A stretch of 64,000 nt of DNA from the NCBI RefSeq assembly GCF_900167445.1, contig NZ_FUZT01000010.1, positions 96,506 to 160,505 on the forward strand, written 5' to 3'. The stretch comes from Maledivibacter halophilus (GTDB lineage: Bacteria > Bacillota > Clostridia > Peptostreptococcales > Caminicellaceae). A program made the translations under genes and the position numbers. Positions 1-8,121 of the stretch are shown here, one piece after another (the stretch's first letter is position 1; each line of letters opens with the position of its first letter). The notes under the pieces are model-generated. The model ran no database searches and was not told where the DNA came from. It saw only the letters and a program-made list of their open reading frames with translations.

Positions 1-98
1 ATCGTTGTAAGTCCTAAAGTGAGACCTTCAATTATTATAAATATTACTGCCACAGCTATCCATATTATTGGATAGGATAATTCTAAGCCAAATATTAT
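1..98 (-). CDS. NfeD-like membrane protein, N-terminal fragment
   Basis: Only the first 32 or so codons lie in the window; the gene runs off the left edge. The peptide has a hydrophobic segment followed by IIEGLTLGLTT, which resembles the conserved N-terminal membrane region of NfeD-family proteins (partners of flotillin-like SPFH proteins in membrane quality control). The reading frame has no ATG, GTG or TTG between an upstream in-frame stop (TGA near 110-112) and the conserved part. A good ribosome site (GGAGGCGG) sits just before two ATA codons at 93-98, so translation probably begins at ATA, or a base is wrong here. Family call moderately sure from a short fragment. Confidence 0.6.
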   Translation of the reverse strand, partial: MIFGLELSYPIIWIAVAVIFIIIEGLTLGLTT

Positions 99-237
99 CT
101 CCGCCTCCCCTCACAAGAAAACAATTTATATATTTTATTTATTATGATTATACCCTTTATACATAATATATCATTATTTTTTCATATAAAAACTAATTAT
201 TTGATCTGTAATGTAAATTTAACATTAGATATACATC

Positions 238-266
238 TTGATTAAATTTTTATTTCATTATATACT
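238..266 (+). promoter_or_regulatory. Sigma-A type promoter of the antiporter operon
   Basis: TTGATT (238-243), a 17-bp spacer and TATACT (261-266) form a near-consensus promoter. Transcription would start near 273, about 20 nt before the fluoride aptamer, which fits a riboswitch leader. Confidence 0.7.
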
Positions 267-292
267 TAAACAGTGACAAAAAATAATTTTAA

Positions 293-399
293 GATAGGGA
301 ATGAAGTTCTCCCTGGATTAATATTCCAAACCGCTGATAAGCTAATGACTTCTAAGCACCGGGTATATAAACCCATATGCTTAGAAGTTTATTTTTTTG
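293..399 (+). promoter_or_regulatory. Fluoride riboswitch (crcB motif) with terminator
   Basis: The stretch GGGAATGAAGTTCTCCC, then AACCGCTGATAAGCTAATGAC and TTCTAAGCA reproduces the crcB RNA layout: a GG-rich first stem with the AUGxxGUUC loop, the ACCGCUGA...AGCUAAUGAC core and a pseudoknot-closing CUUCU. The 3' part of the aptamer (349-358) is perfectly complementary to 378-387 and the hairpin is followed by a T-run, so fluoride binding would plausibly prevent termination. It precedes a cation/proton antiporter and a CBS protein, gene types known to be associated with this riboswitch class. Confidence 0.92.
349..399 (+). terminator. Riboswitch-controlled intrinsic terminator
   Basis: CTTCTAAGCA (349-358) and TGCTTAGAAG (378-387) form a perfect 10-bp stem followed by TTTATTTTTTT. 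The left arm overlaps the fluoride aptamer core, making ligand binding and termination mutually exclusive. Confidence 0.85.
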
Positions 400-437
400 T
401 CCATAATAAAAAATTATAGGATACAGGAGGAATAGAT

Positions 438-1628
438 ATGATAAAAGGCATTGTATTAATTTTACTACTAGGAATTTTAGCAAATAAAATCTTCAATTTT
501 ATTAAACTACCGGGTTTACTGGGAATGATTTTAGTTGGTATTCTAATAGGTCCTTATGGATTTAATTTATTGGATAATTCAATTTTAAATAATTCATCGG
601 ATATTAGAATGCTTGCTTTAATCGTAATTCTGCTCAGGGCTGGCCTTGGCTTAAACAGGGAAATACTTGATAAAGTAGGGAAAATAGCCATTAAAATGAG
701 TGCTATCCCATGTTTATTTGAAGGCTTCACAATCACATTGGTATCTTATAAGCTTTTACATCTTCCCTTTTTAGAAGCTGGTATGCTTGGCTTTATTGTG
801 GCAGCTGTTTCTCCAGCTGTTGTAGTTCCATCGATGCTATATTTAAGGGAAAAAAGCTTTGGAATGAAAAAGGGCATACCTATTATCATTTTAGCTGGAG
901 CTTCTGTTGATGATGTTTTTGCAATAACATTATTTACTACTTTTCTTGGACTATCATTAAATACAAAATCTACTATTTCAATGCAATTATTACAAATTCC
1001 TATACAAGTTATAGGTGGAATTTTAATTGGAATAGCTTTTGGATATATGCTATATAAGATATATAGGTATAAGAATATAAAATTAAATGATATGGAAAAA
1101 CTTGCAATTTTAATCATCTCTGCCCTTATAATCGTAATAATAGGTGATATAATTAATATAGCAGGACTGCTTGGTGTTATGACACTGGGTTTTATACTTC
1201 TTGAAAAGGCAAATGACTATGCATCAAGCTTTGAAAAGGAGCTAAATAAGGTATGGTTCTTTGCACAAATTTTCCTATTTGTTCTCATTGGAGCCGAGGT
1301 TAATATCCATGTAGCCTGGAAGGCAGGATTAATAGGTGCTCTCATTATTTTTATAGGATTAATAGCACGTTCAATCGGTGTAATTATTGCACTTGGAGGC
1401 TCTAATCTGAACTTTAAAGAAAAAGTTTTTTGTACTGTGGCCTACTCTCCAAAGGCAACGGTACAGGCAGCTATAGGTGGGATTCCCCTTGCTATGGGAA
1501 TTGAATCAGGAAATTTAATCCTAGCAATAGCAGTTCTTGCCGTAATTATTACCGCACCCTTAGGAGCTGTGGGTATAAAGCTTTTAGCTCCCGTTTTATT
1601 GGAAAAGGAATCTAAAGGAGGTAGCTAA
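438..1628 (+). CDS. Cation/proton antiporter (CPA family), fluoride-riboswitch controlled
   Basis: A 396-aa polytopic membrane protein with about 11-12 hydrophobic segments. It carries the monovalent cation/proton antiporter fold signatures LPGLLGMILVGILIGP near residue 25 and ASVDDV near 155, the acidic pair expected in the transport core. It would exchange Na+ or K+ for H+ across the cytoplasmic membrane. The ATG has a clear AGGAGG site. It sits directly behind a fluoride riboswitch and 3 nt before a CBS-domain gene, so a role in surviving fluoride stress is inferred from control, not from the protein itself. Ion specificity cannot be read from sequence. Confidence 0.85.
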   Translation: MIKGIVLILLLGILANKIFNFIKLPGLLGMILVGILIGPYGFNLLDNSILNNSSDIRMLALIVILLRAGLGLNREILDKVGKIAIKMSAIPCLFEGFTITLVSYKLLHLPFLEAGMLGFIVAAVSPAVVVPSMLYLREKSFGMKKGIPIIILAGASVDDVFAITLFTTFLGLSLNTKSTISMQLLQIPIQVIGGILIGIAFGYMLYKIYRYKNIKLNDMEKLAILIISALIIVIIGDIINIAGLLGVMTLGFILLEKANDYASSFEKELNKVWFFAQIFLFVLIGAEVNIHVAWKAGLIGALIIFIGLIARSIGVIIALGGSNLNFKEKVFCTVAYSPKATVQAAIGGIPLAMGIESGNLILAIAVLAVIITAPLGAVGIKLLAPVLLEKESKGGS

Positions 1629-1631
1629 AAT

Positions 1632-2093
1632 ATGATTGCCAAAAATATTATGAATAGAGATGTTGTTTCTATTGGAGAAAATGATACTTTAAAAGAAGCT
1701 GTAATTTTAATGGTAAAGCATAGGGTTAGTGGCCTTCCAGTAATAGATAAAAATAAAAATATTATCGGTATAATTAGTCAAAGTGATATTATAAAGCATG
1801 GTAAAAGGCCTCTTATTCTTGAAACTGTAGATTTACTTGAAATCTTTATCTATGAACAAGCACCAGAAGAGTATGAAGAAGAGTTGAAAAAAGCGTTGAC
1901 TTTAAAGGTGAAAAATGTAATGACTGATAATATTATAACTGTATCAGAAAATACTTCTGTAGGAAGAATTGCCCACTTGATGATAAAAAATGAAATAAAT
2001 AGGCTCCCTGTTATTAAAGATGGTAAATTAGTAGGTATTATTGGAAGAGAAGATATTATCAAAGCTATTGCAAATATGAGTAATAACCCTTAG
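1632..2093 (+). CDS. Two-CBS-domain protein
   Basis: A 153-aa protein made almost entirely of two CBS domains (about 1-60 and 90-150), with the repeated pattern VxGLPVID...IIGIISQSDII and INRLPVIKDGKLVGIIGREDII. Such stand-alone CBS proteins bind adenine nucleotides and often gate a transporter or enzyme. The ATG follows the antiporter stop by 3 nt with GGAGG inside the antiporter's last codons, so the two are co-transcribed and probably translationally coupled. A regulatory role on the antiporter is inferred. CBS genes are known members of the fluoride-riboswitch regulon in other bacteria. Confidence 0.9.
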   Translation: MIAKNIMNRDVVSIGENDTLKEAVILMVKHRVSGLPVIDKNKNIIGIISQSDIIKHGKRPLILETVDLLEIFIYEQAPEEYEEELKKALTLKVKNVMTDNIITVSENTSVGRIAHLMIKNEINRLPVIKDGKLVGIIGREDIIKAIANMSNNP

Positions 2094-2165
2094 AAAACAT
2101 CTGCTTTAACTGTATTTAATTTATTAGAACAACAGGTTAATTTAAATTTAAATGTTGTTTATATT

Positions 2166-2326
2166 TGAGGAAATTGCATAACTCTAACTTGGCAAAACTG
2201 CATATGCGAATATTATCCTTAATTTAATTATTTAGAATTAAATATATTTCGATAGTATAACTCCGAAGATTTTAAAACAATATGTAGGAGTTAATTTTTT
2301 CAGAAGGTAATTATGCAATTTGCTCA
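2166..2326 (+). repeat. Family 1 repeat, copy A (full length, 161 bp)
   Basis: Begins TGAGGAAATTGCATAA and ends with the near inverted repeat TTATGCAATTTGCTCA. The left 70 bp match copies at 22696-22856 and 38773-38933 almost perfectly; the right half is diverged. It occupies most of the 322-bp gap before the next gene. A further half-end, ATTATGCAAGTTTCTCA, follows directly at 2327-2343. Confidence 0.85.
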
Positions 2327-2415
2327 ATTATGCAAGTTTCTCATTTATGAAGGATTTCACATTTTAGAAATATAATATATAATTAAAGTAACTAATATTA
2401 AGGGGGAGCATTAAA

Positions 2416-2655
2416 GTGAGGAGAAAAAATCATCCATATAATGGGCGACGTTATCTTGTAGATATTAATCCACTATCTAAAATTATACATGATCTTGAAC
2501 ATGAGAAGAAAAGTTGTAATATCCATAAAATTATTAAATCCCATGTTAAAATGCTTGACAATCAATCTCAAGTAAATAAGTTTTTGCTTTTAAATAGAGA
2601 TTATAATTTCTGCAAATGCTGTATGCCTGAAAAACATAGATACTACAACAAATAA
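2416..2655 (+). CDS. Small basic protein with C-terminal CKCC, unknown function
   Basis: Starts at GTG with a strong AGGGGGAG site and encodes 79 aa. It is rich in Lys, His and Asn and ends with a cysteine cluster (FCKCCMPEKH) that could bind a metal. No family was recognised. It is followed by its own terminator. It is enclosed by two oppositely oriented family 1 repeats (2166-2326 and 2719-2839), which suggests it may travel with them. Coding potential is supported by ribosome site and terminator only. Confidence 0.6.
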   Translation: MRRKNHPYNGRRYLVDINPLSKIIHDLEHEKKSCNIHKIIKSHVKMLDNQSQVNKFLLLNRDYNFCKCCMPEKHRYYNK

Positions 2656-2656
2656 T

Positions 2657-2692
2657 AGTCGAGGTTTTTTTATCCTCGACTTAATATTTTTT
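2657..2692 (+). terminator. Intrinsic terminator after the 79-aa gene
   Basis: GTCGAGG (2658-2664) and CCTCGAC (2674-2680) pair around a T-rich loop, followed by TTAATATTTTTT. Confidence 0.8.
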
Positions 2693-2718
2693 AAATATAA
2701 GATTATAATATATTTAAA

Positions 2719-2839
2719 TGAGCAAATTGCATAATTACCTTCAGCAAAAACTATCTATTTATATATAGCTTTAGAATCTGCAAATATATACCACATATAT
2801 TATGCAATTTAGCCAAGTTAGAATTATCCAATTCCCTCA
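2719..2839 (-). repeat. Family 1 repeat, copy B (inverted, shortened)
   Basis: Starts TGAGCAAATTGCATAATTACCTTCAGC, the reverse of the right end of copies A, E and F. It ends with the reverse of their left end (TATGCAATTTAGCCAAGTTAGA, then CCCTCA). At 121 bp the interior is reduced compared with the 161-bp form. Confidence 0.8.
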
Positions 2840-2896
2840 AATACAAAAATATATTATAATCTTATATATATTAATTTCGTTGATTAGGTGATGAAT

Positions 2897-4306
2897 ATGA
2901 ATTTCCTTTATTCCATTATCATAATAGTATCTATAATAATTCTAAGCCCTACAATAGGCATTCTCCTGCCTCTTTATTTTAATACTGAAGGCACAATAGT
3001 ATTGCAAATTTTTCTTACATCTTTTCTTTTATTGTCTGCTTTTTTCTTCTATCTTAAGATTATAAATAGAAATTTATCCCATTTATATAATAGAATTGAT
3101 AAAACGGTTAAAAAAAATCAATATTCTCCTATGCCTAAAAAGCATAAAAATCATTTTGCAAATATATGGTACTTTTTCTATAATTTCGAAACAATTCTTC
3201 GTAATTATGAGAGACTTATAAATAGCCAAAATATATTATTAAAAAAATATGCTTTAATTAATAATAAACTTAAAAATACTAACCAGATAAAGGAAATGAT
3301 GCTGGAGGTCAGTAATTCTATTATTGAAATTGATAATACTGAAAAGTTTTTTAATTTAATTCTTGAAAAATTAATAGATATTGTAGATGATGGACATAAG
3401 GGAAGCTTTTTAGTTTTAAATAAAGATAATTATCTTGAATACAAAGCATCCATTGGTTTTAATATTAATGATTTAAAAAAAATTAAAATCAAACTCGAAG
3501 AAACCTTCCTTTGGAAAAAAAGCCCCCAAAATATTTCTAAACCATGTATTATTGATGATATCCGATCCTTTAATAGTAATAGTCTCAATAAAAAAAGCTT
3601 TAATGCTCTAGATGATATAGAAGCTTTAAATATTAAAACTACATTGAGTACTCCTGTAATAATAGATGATAAGCTGTATGGCATGATTAATATAGATAGC
3701 TTAAGAAAGAATGCCTTCAATGAAGATGATCTTCTAATTGCTGAATATTTTTCTAACCAAATAAGTATTGCCATAAAAAACCATCAGTTAATAGAAAAAA
3801 TACTTTATCTATCGAGATATGATAGCTTAACCAATACCTACAACAGATGCTATTTTGAAGAAATTGTAAAAAATGTTTATAGAAAAGCTATTAGATATAA
3901 TGAAATGTTTTCCATAGTAATGTTCGATTTAAATAACTTAAAGAATACTAATGATACCTTTGGTCACGTTGTAGGTGATATGGTAATTTCTAGATTTTCT
4001 GAAGTCATTAAAGATAACATAAGGGAATCAGATTTATTTGCCCGATATGGAGGAGATGAATTTATTGCCATATTTTTTAATTCTAATCCTACTGATATAG
4101 AAAATAGATTATCAAATATAGTTAATTATTGTAATTATCATCCTTTAAAGGTTGAAGGCAAAGATGTATATGTAAGCTTTAGCTATGGCATTTCTCATTT
4201 TCCTGAAGAATCAGAGGATATTGATTTCTTAATAAAGCTAGCCGATAAAAGAATGTATAAATATAAAAAGGAATTTAAAGCCAAATACAATAACCTTGAC
4301 TTTTAA
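2897..4306 (+). CDS. Membrane GAF-GGDEF diguanylate cyclase
   Basis: Makes c-di-GMP from two GTP. Two N-terminal membrane segments (about 1-55) are followed by a linker, a GAF-type sensor domain (about 135-295) and a GGDEF domain (about 310-465). The catalytic motif is an intact GGDEF (ARYGGDEFIAIF). RESD lies five residues before it, matching the product-inhibition I-site RxxD. AGGTG at 2886-2890 best fits the ATG at 2897; GTG 2888 and ATG 2891 are upstream in-frame alternatives. It stands alone between a family 1 repeat and the riboflavin operon, whose promoter overlaps its last codons. Confidence 0.92.
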   Translation: MNFLYSIIIIVSIIILSPTIGILLPLYFNTEGTIVLQIFLTSFLLLSAFFFYLKIINRNLSHLYNRIDKTVKKNQYSPMPKKHKNHFANIWYFFYNFETILRNYERLINSQNILLKKYALINNKLKNTNQIKEMMLEVSNSIIEIDNTEKFFNLILEKLIDIVDDGHKGSFLVLNKDNYLEYKASIGFNINDLKKIKIKLEETFLWKKSPQNISKPCIIDDIRSFNSNSLNKKSFNALDDIEALNIKTTLSTPVIIDDKLYGMINIDSLRKNAFNEDDLLIAEYFSNQISIAIKNHQLIEKILYLSRYDSLTNTYNRCYFEEIVKNVYRKAIRYNEMFSIVMFDLNNLKNTNDTFGHVVGDMVISRFSEVIKDNIRESDLFARYGGDEFIAIFFNSNPTDIENRLSNIVNYCNYHPLKVEGKDVYVSFSYGISHFPEESEDIDFLIKLADKRMYKYKKEFKAKYNNLDF

Positions 4307-4324
4307 ACATAGTAATGTTATTCT
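4296..4324 (+). promoter_or_regulatory. Promoter of the riboflavin operon
   Basis: TTGACT (4296-4301), 17 bp, TATTCT (4319-4324). The -35 box lies inside the final codons of the diguanylate cyclase gene. Start would fall near 4331, just before the FMN riboswitch. Confidence 0.65.
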
Positions 4325-4344
4325 TATTTTAAAAATAGAATATT

Positions 4345-4461
4345 TTTTCCTTCGGGGCAGGGTGTAATTCCCGACCGGCGGTATAGGCCGCGAACTGCTT
4401 TAGGCAGTTGATCTGGTGAAATTCCAGAGCCGACAGTATAGTCTGGATGGTAGAAGGAGAT
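4345..4461 (+). promoter_or_regulatory. FMN riboswitch (RFN element)
   Basis: All conserved RFN blocks are present in order: CCTTCGGGGCAGGGTG, TTCCCGACCGGCGGTA, GCCGCGA, GATCTGGTGAAATTCCAGAGCC, GACAGTATAGTCTGGATGG and GAAGGAGA. P1 pairs CCTTC with GAAGG. FMN binding would stop expression of the four riboflavin genes downstream, with an intrinsic terminator at 4543-4573. Confidence 0.97.
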
Positions 4462-4522
4462 TCATAAAAATACATTTATATTTGGATGGTAGAAGGAGAT
4501 TCATAAAAATACATTTATATTT
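4445..4522 (+). repeat. Perfect 39-bp tandem duplication of the riboswitch 3' strand
   Basis: Positions 4445-4483 and 4484-4522 are identical. The unit starts GGATGGTAGAAGGAG, the 3' strand of the FMN aptamer closing helix, and ends in an AT-rich tail. The RNA therefore has two possible partners for the 5' strand of P1. Confidence 0.93.
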
Positions 4523-4542
4523 GTATCTATTTTTGTATATCC

Positions 4543-4575
4543 AGCCCTGAAGTTATTTTCTTCAGGGCTTTTATT
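4543..4575 (+). terminator. Terminator of the FMN riboswitch
   Basis: AGCCCTGAAG (4543-4552) pairs perfectly with CTTCAGGGCT (4560-4569), followed by TTTATTATT. Confidence 0.88.
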
Positions 4576-4604
4576 ATTCCTTAAAAAAGGACGGAGGGCA
4601 AATT

Positions 4605-5714
4605 GTGAATATAAAATTTATGGAAAAAGCTTTGAGCTTAGCTGAAAAGGGAGCTGGATTTGTAAACCCTAATCCAATGGTTGGCTGTATTATTGTAAAA
4701 AATGGGAATATTATAGCTAAGGGTTATCATAAAACCTTTGGAGGCAATCACGCAGAAATCGAAGCTCTAAATTCTCTAACCACCGATCCAAGGGGAGCAA
4801 CTATGTATGTAACCCTTGAACCCTGCTGTCATTATGGTAAAACGCCTCCCTGTGTCAATGCAATAATTGAAAGCGGTATTAAAAAAGTAGCTATAGGAAT
4901 GCTTGACCCTAATCCACTGGTAGCCGGCAAAGGGGTAAAAATTTTGAGAGAAGAGGGTGTCGAAGTAATAACAAATGTTTTAGAAGAAAAAGCTAGTAAA
5001 CTAAATGAAATATTTATCAAATACATTACTACTGGGTCTCCATTTTGCCTTATGAAATCTGCTATGTCTTTAGACGGAAAAATCGCCACAAAATTTTCAG
5101 ATTCCAAATGGATTACCTGTGATGAATCCAGAAGGTATGTTCATAAATTAAGGCATAGATATACTTCAATAATGGTGGGAATAAATACGGTGTTGGTTGA
5201 CAATCCCCTTCTTACAGTAAGAATACCCGGATTTGAAGGTGAAAATCCCATAAGAATTATAGTTGATAGTAAATGTAGAATTCCTTTAGAGGCTAATGTA
5301 GTAAAAAAATTATCCTTTGCTAGAACAATAATTGCTACTACTAATGAAAATAATAATACTGAGAAAATTAAAAGGTTAGAGGATATGGGCGTTGAGGTCT
5401 TAATATTACCTTCTAAAAATAAAAGGGTTGATTTAAATATTCTTATGAAGAAATTAGGTGAAAAAAATATTGATAGTGTTCTTTTAGAGGGAGGTGGAAC
5501 TCTTAATTATTCTGCCCTAAAGAAAAATATAGTTGATAAAGTAAACTTCTTTATAGCCCCTAAAATAATCGGTGGTAGTCTTTCTAAAACTCCTGTGGAA
5601 GGAGATGGTGCTCCATTAGTTGATAACGCTTTTTTAGTAGATAATATGATTACCCATAGATTTGGACAGGATATTATGATAGAAGGTTATGTAGGCAAAA
5701 GGAGGATTGATTGA
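4605..5714 (+). CDS. ribD: Bifunctional riboflavin deaminase/reductase
   Basis: Carries out the second and third steps of riboflavin synthesis: deamination of the pyrimidinone from GTP, then NADPH reduction of its ribosyl side chain. The N-terminal zinc deaminase domain shows H49-A-E51 and PCCHYGKTPPC (zinc Cys 74 and 83). The C-terminal reductase domain spans about 145-365, with LLEGGGTLN. At 369 aa it is the usual length. The start is GTG with a GGAGGG site. First gene of ribD-ribE-ribBA-ribH behind the FMN riboswitch; its stop overlaps the ribE start (TGATG). Confidence 0.97.
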   Translation: MNIKFMEKALSLAEKGAGFVNPNPMVGCIIVKNGNIIAKGYHKTFGGNHAEIEALNSLTTDPRGATMYVTLEPCCHYGKTPPCVNAIIESGIKKVAIGMLDPNPLVAGKGVKILREEGVEVITNVLEEKASKLNEIFIKYITTGSPFCLMKSAMSLDGKIATKFSDSKWITCDESRRYVHKLRHRYTSIMVGINTVLVDNPLLTVRIPGFEGENPIRIIVDSKCRIPLEANVVKKLSFARTIIATTNENNNTEKIKRLEDMGVEVLILPSKNKRVDLNILMKKLGEKNIDSVLLEGGGTLNYSALKKNIVDKVNFFIAPKIIGGSLSKTPVEGDGAPLVDNAFLVDNMITHRFGQDIMIEGYVGKRRID

Positions 5715-6367
5715 TGTTTACTGGACTTGTTGAAGAAATAGGTTTAGTTCAGTCGGTTTTAAAGGGTGTTAAATCTGCCAGGATAGTTATTAAAGCTCAT
5801 AAGGTTTTGAAGGATGTAAAACTAGGTGATAGTATATGCACCAATGGAGTATGCTTGACGATTACTGACTTTAAAAGCACTTCCTTCTCTGTAGATGTCA
5901 TGGCAGAAACCATGAGGAAAAGTAATTTAAAGAATTTGACTCCTAACAGCAAAGTGAATCTTGAAAGAGCTTTAAGATTAGGTGACAGACTGGGAGGTCA
6001 TCTTGTCAGTGGTCATATAGATGGTATAGGATCAATTTCTGACTTTGATACAGAAGATAATGCAGTGTGGATCACTATAAAAACATCTTCTGAGCTATTA
6101 AAATATATAATTCATAAAGGTTCTATTGCAATTGATGGAGTAAGCTTGACAGTGGCTTATGTAGATGAAAAGGTCTTTAAGGTATCCATAATACCCCATA
6201 CTAAGGCAGTTACAACTTTACTTGAGAAATCTATTGGTGATGAAGTTAATCTGGAATGTGACATGATAGGTAAATATGTTGAAAAATTATTTGATTCAGA
6301 TACAGTTTATGATGATTCTAAAAACAGTATTGATATAAACTTTTTAAAACAAAATGGATTTGCTTAA
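5714..6367 (+). CDS. ribE: Riboflavin synthase alpha chain
   Basis: Disproportionates two 6,7-dimethyl-8-ribityllumazine molecules into riboflavin and the pyrimidinedione. The 217-aa product shows the two lumazine-binding barrels: MFTGLVEEIG at the N-terminus and LGGHLVSGHIDGIG near residue 97. The ATG at 5714 shares its A with the ribD TGA and has AAAGGAGG upstream, so it is preferred over the TTG at 5711. An acidic tail (about 190-217) extends slightly beyond the typical core. Confidence 0.96.
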   Translation: MFTGLVEEIGLVQSVLKGVKSARIVIKAHKVLKDVKLGDSICTNGVCLTITDFKSTSFSVDVMAETMRKSNLKNLTPNSKVNLERALRLGDRLGGHLVSGHIDGIGSISDFDTEDNAVWITIKTSSELLKYIIHKGSIAIDGVSLTVAYVDEKVFKVSIIPHTKAVTTLLEKSIGDEVNLECDMIGKYVEKLFDSDTVYDDSKNSIDINFLKQNGFA

Positions 6368-6385
6368 AGGAAAGGTAGTGATAAG

Positions 6386-7585
6386 ATGTTCAAATTTAAT
6401 TCTATTGAAGAAGCTATAGAGGATATAAAACAGGGAAAAATGATTATTGTTGTGGATGATGAGGACAGGGAAAATGAAGGTGATCTAATAATGGCAGCAG
6501 AAAAAGTCTCAGGTAAAGATGTAAATTTCATGGCCACCTTTGGAAAAGGTTTAATCTGTATGCCAATAGTATCTCAAAGATTAAAAGAGCTTGATATAAG
6601 ACAAATGGTCAGTGAAAACACAGACAATCATGGTACTGCCTTTACAGTGTCTATTGACTCAGTAGAAACTTCAACGGGAATATCTGCCTTTGAAAGGGCT
6701 TTAACCATAGAAAAGGTATTAGATAAAAATTCAAAACCAAAGGATTTTAAAAAACCCGGTCATATATTTCCCCTCGAGGCTAAAAATGGTGGTGTACTTA
6801 AAAGGGCTGGCCATACAGAAGCTGCCGTAGACCTAGCAAAGCTTGCCGATCTTTACCCAGCTGGAGTGATCTGTGAAATCATGAAGGAAGATGGCACTAT
6901 GGCAAGATTACCAGAGTTAATGGAGTTTTCCAAGAAACATAACCTTAAGCTAATCTCCATAGCAGATTTAATATCCTATAGAAGAAAAAATGAGAAATTG
7001 GTCAAAAGAATTACTACTGCCCAGCTCCCTACTAAATATGGTGATTTTAAGGTTTACGGCTATGAAGAAATCTTAAGTGGAGCACATCATGTAGCATTGG
7101 TAAAGGGAGAAGTAAATAATGATAAGCCTATTCTAGTTAGAGTCCATTCAGAATGCCTTACTGGTGATGCCTTTGGTTCAATGCGTTGTGACTGCGGCGA
7201 TCAATTATCTGCAGCTCTACAAAAAATTGAAAAGGAAGGTAGAGGAATTCTTCTATATATGCGTCAAGAAGGTAGAGGGATTGGTCTGATCAATAAGCTT
7301 AAGGCCTATCATTTACAGGACAGGGGAATGGATACTGTTGAAGCAAATTTAGCCCTTGGTTTTCCTGAAGACTTAAGGGATTATGGTATTGGGGCTCAAA
7401 TTCTTTCAGACCTAGGAGTAAAAAATATTATGCTTATGACTAATAACCCTAAGAAAATCTCTGGTTTATCAGGTTATGATCTCAAGGTCAAGAAAAGAGT
7501 TCCCATTGAAGTTGGACATAATAAGGTAAACGATATTTATTTAAAAACTAAAAAGGAAAAAATGGGACATATGCTAAGCTTTTAA
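6386..7585 (+). CDS. ribBA: DHBP synthase / GTP cyclohydrolase II fusion
   Basis: Supplies both starting branches of riboflavin synthesis. The N-terminal RibB domain (about 1-200) makes 3,4-dihydroxy-2-butanone 4-phosphate from ribulose 5-phosphate and has [11 protein letters not shown] and [10 protein letters not shown]. The C-terminal RibA domain opens GTP and shows the zinc motif [18 protein letters not shown] and RQEGRGIGL. The 399-aa length is normal for the fusion and no motif is degraded. It lies 18 nt after ribE with an AGGAAAGG-type ribosome site. Confidence 0.97.
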   Translation: MFKFNSIEEAIEDIKQGKMIIVVDDEDRENEGDLIMAAEKVSGKDVNFMATFGKGLICMPIVSQRLKELDIRQMVSENTDNHGTAFTVSIDSVETSTGISAFERALTIEKVLDKNSKPKDFKKPGHIFPLEAKNGGVLKRAGHTEAAVDLAKLADLYPAGVICEIMKEDGTMARLPELMEFSKKHNLKLISIADLISYRRKNEKLVKRITTAQLPTKYGDFKVYGYEEILSGAHHVALVKGEVNNDKPILVRVHSECLTGDAFGSMRCDCGDQLSAALQKIEKEGRGILLYMRQEGRGIGLINKLKAYHLQDRGMDTVEANLALGFPEDLRDYGIGAQILSDLGVKNIMLMTNNPKKISGLSGYDLKVKKRVPIEVGHNKVNDIYLKTKKEKMGHMLSF

Positions 7586-7606
7586 TATATAAAGGAGGAA
7601 AATATT

Positions 7607-8068
7607 TTGAAAATTTATGAGGGAAAGCTGATATCTAAAGATCAAAAATTTGCTATTATTGTGGGAAGGTTTAATGAATTTATTGGAAATAAGCTTCTTA
7701 CAGGTGCTCTAGACGGACTAAAACGCCACGGCGTAGAAGAAGATAATATTGAAATAGCATGGGTTCCAGGTGCATTTGAAATGCCTTTGATCGCTAAAAG
7801 GATGGCTCTAACTAAAAAATACGATTCTGTCATATGCTTGGGGGCCGTAATAAGGGGTGCCACTCCTCATTTTGAATATGTATCCAATGAGGTTACAAAG
7901 GGAATAGCTTCTATATCTCTAGAAACGGGAATTCCAGTTGTGTTTGGAGTGTTAACTACGGATACTATAGAACAAGCAATAGAAAGGGCTGGAACTAAGG
8001 CTGGAAATAAGGGCTATGAAGCTGCTGTAACTGCAATTGAGATGGCAAATCTTCTAAATGAACTTTAA
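7607..8068 (+). CDS. ribH: 6,7-dimethyl-8-ribityllumazine synthase
   Basis: Condenses the RibB and RibD-derived products to lumazine in the penultimate step; normally assembles into a 60-mer shell or pentamers. Visible motifs are [29 protein letters not shown] and the GNKGYEAA end. The start is TTG with a strong AAAGGAGG eight bases upstream. Length 153 aa is standard. Last gene of the operon, followed at once by a strong terminator. Confidence 0.97.
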   Translation: MKIYEGKLISKDQKFAIIVGRFNEFIGNKLLTGALDGLKRHGVEEDNIEIAWVPGAFEMPLIAKRMALTKKYDSVICLGAVIRGATPHFEYVSNEVTKGIASISLETGIPVVFGVLTTDTIEQAIERAGTKAGNKGYEAAVTAIEMANLLNEL

Positions 8069-8072
8069 AAAC

Positions 8073-8108
8073 AATGGAAAGGGTTCAAAAAAACCCTTTC
8101 CATTATTT
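8073..8108 (+). terminator. Terminator of the riboflavin operon
   Basis: AATGGAAAGGGTT (8073-8085) pairs perfectly with AACCCTTTCCATT (8092-8104), then ATTTCT. It can also serve the convergent racemase gene. Confidence 0.88.
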
Positions 8109-8121
8109 CTCCACCGTTTTC

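Noticed and set aside
2166..2326. Family 1 repeat as a CRISPR repeat or riboswitch
   Set aside because: Copies are isolated, inverted-repeat ended, in both orientations and unrelated to gene function nearby.
4445..4522. Two tandem FMN riboswitches
   Set aside because: Only the 3' strand of P1 and tail are duplicated; the aptamer core is present once.
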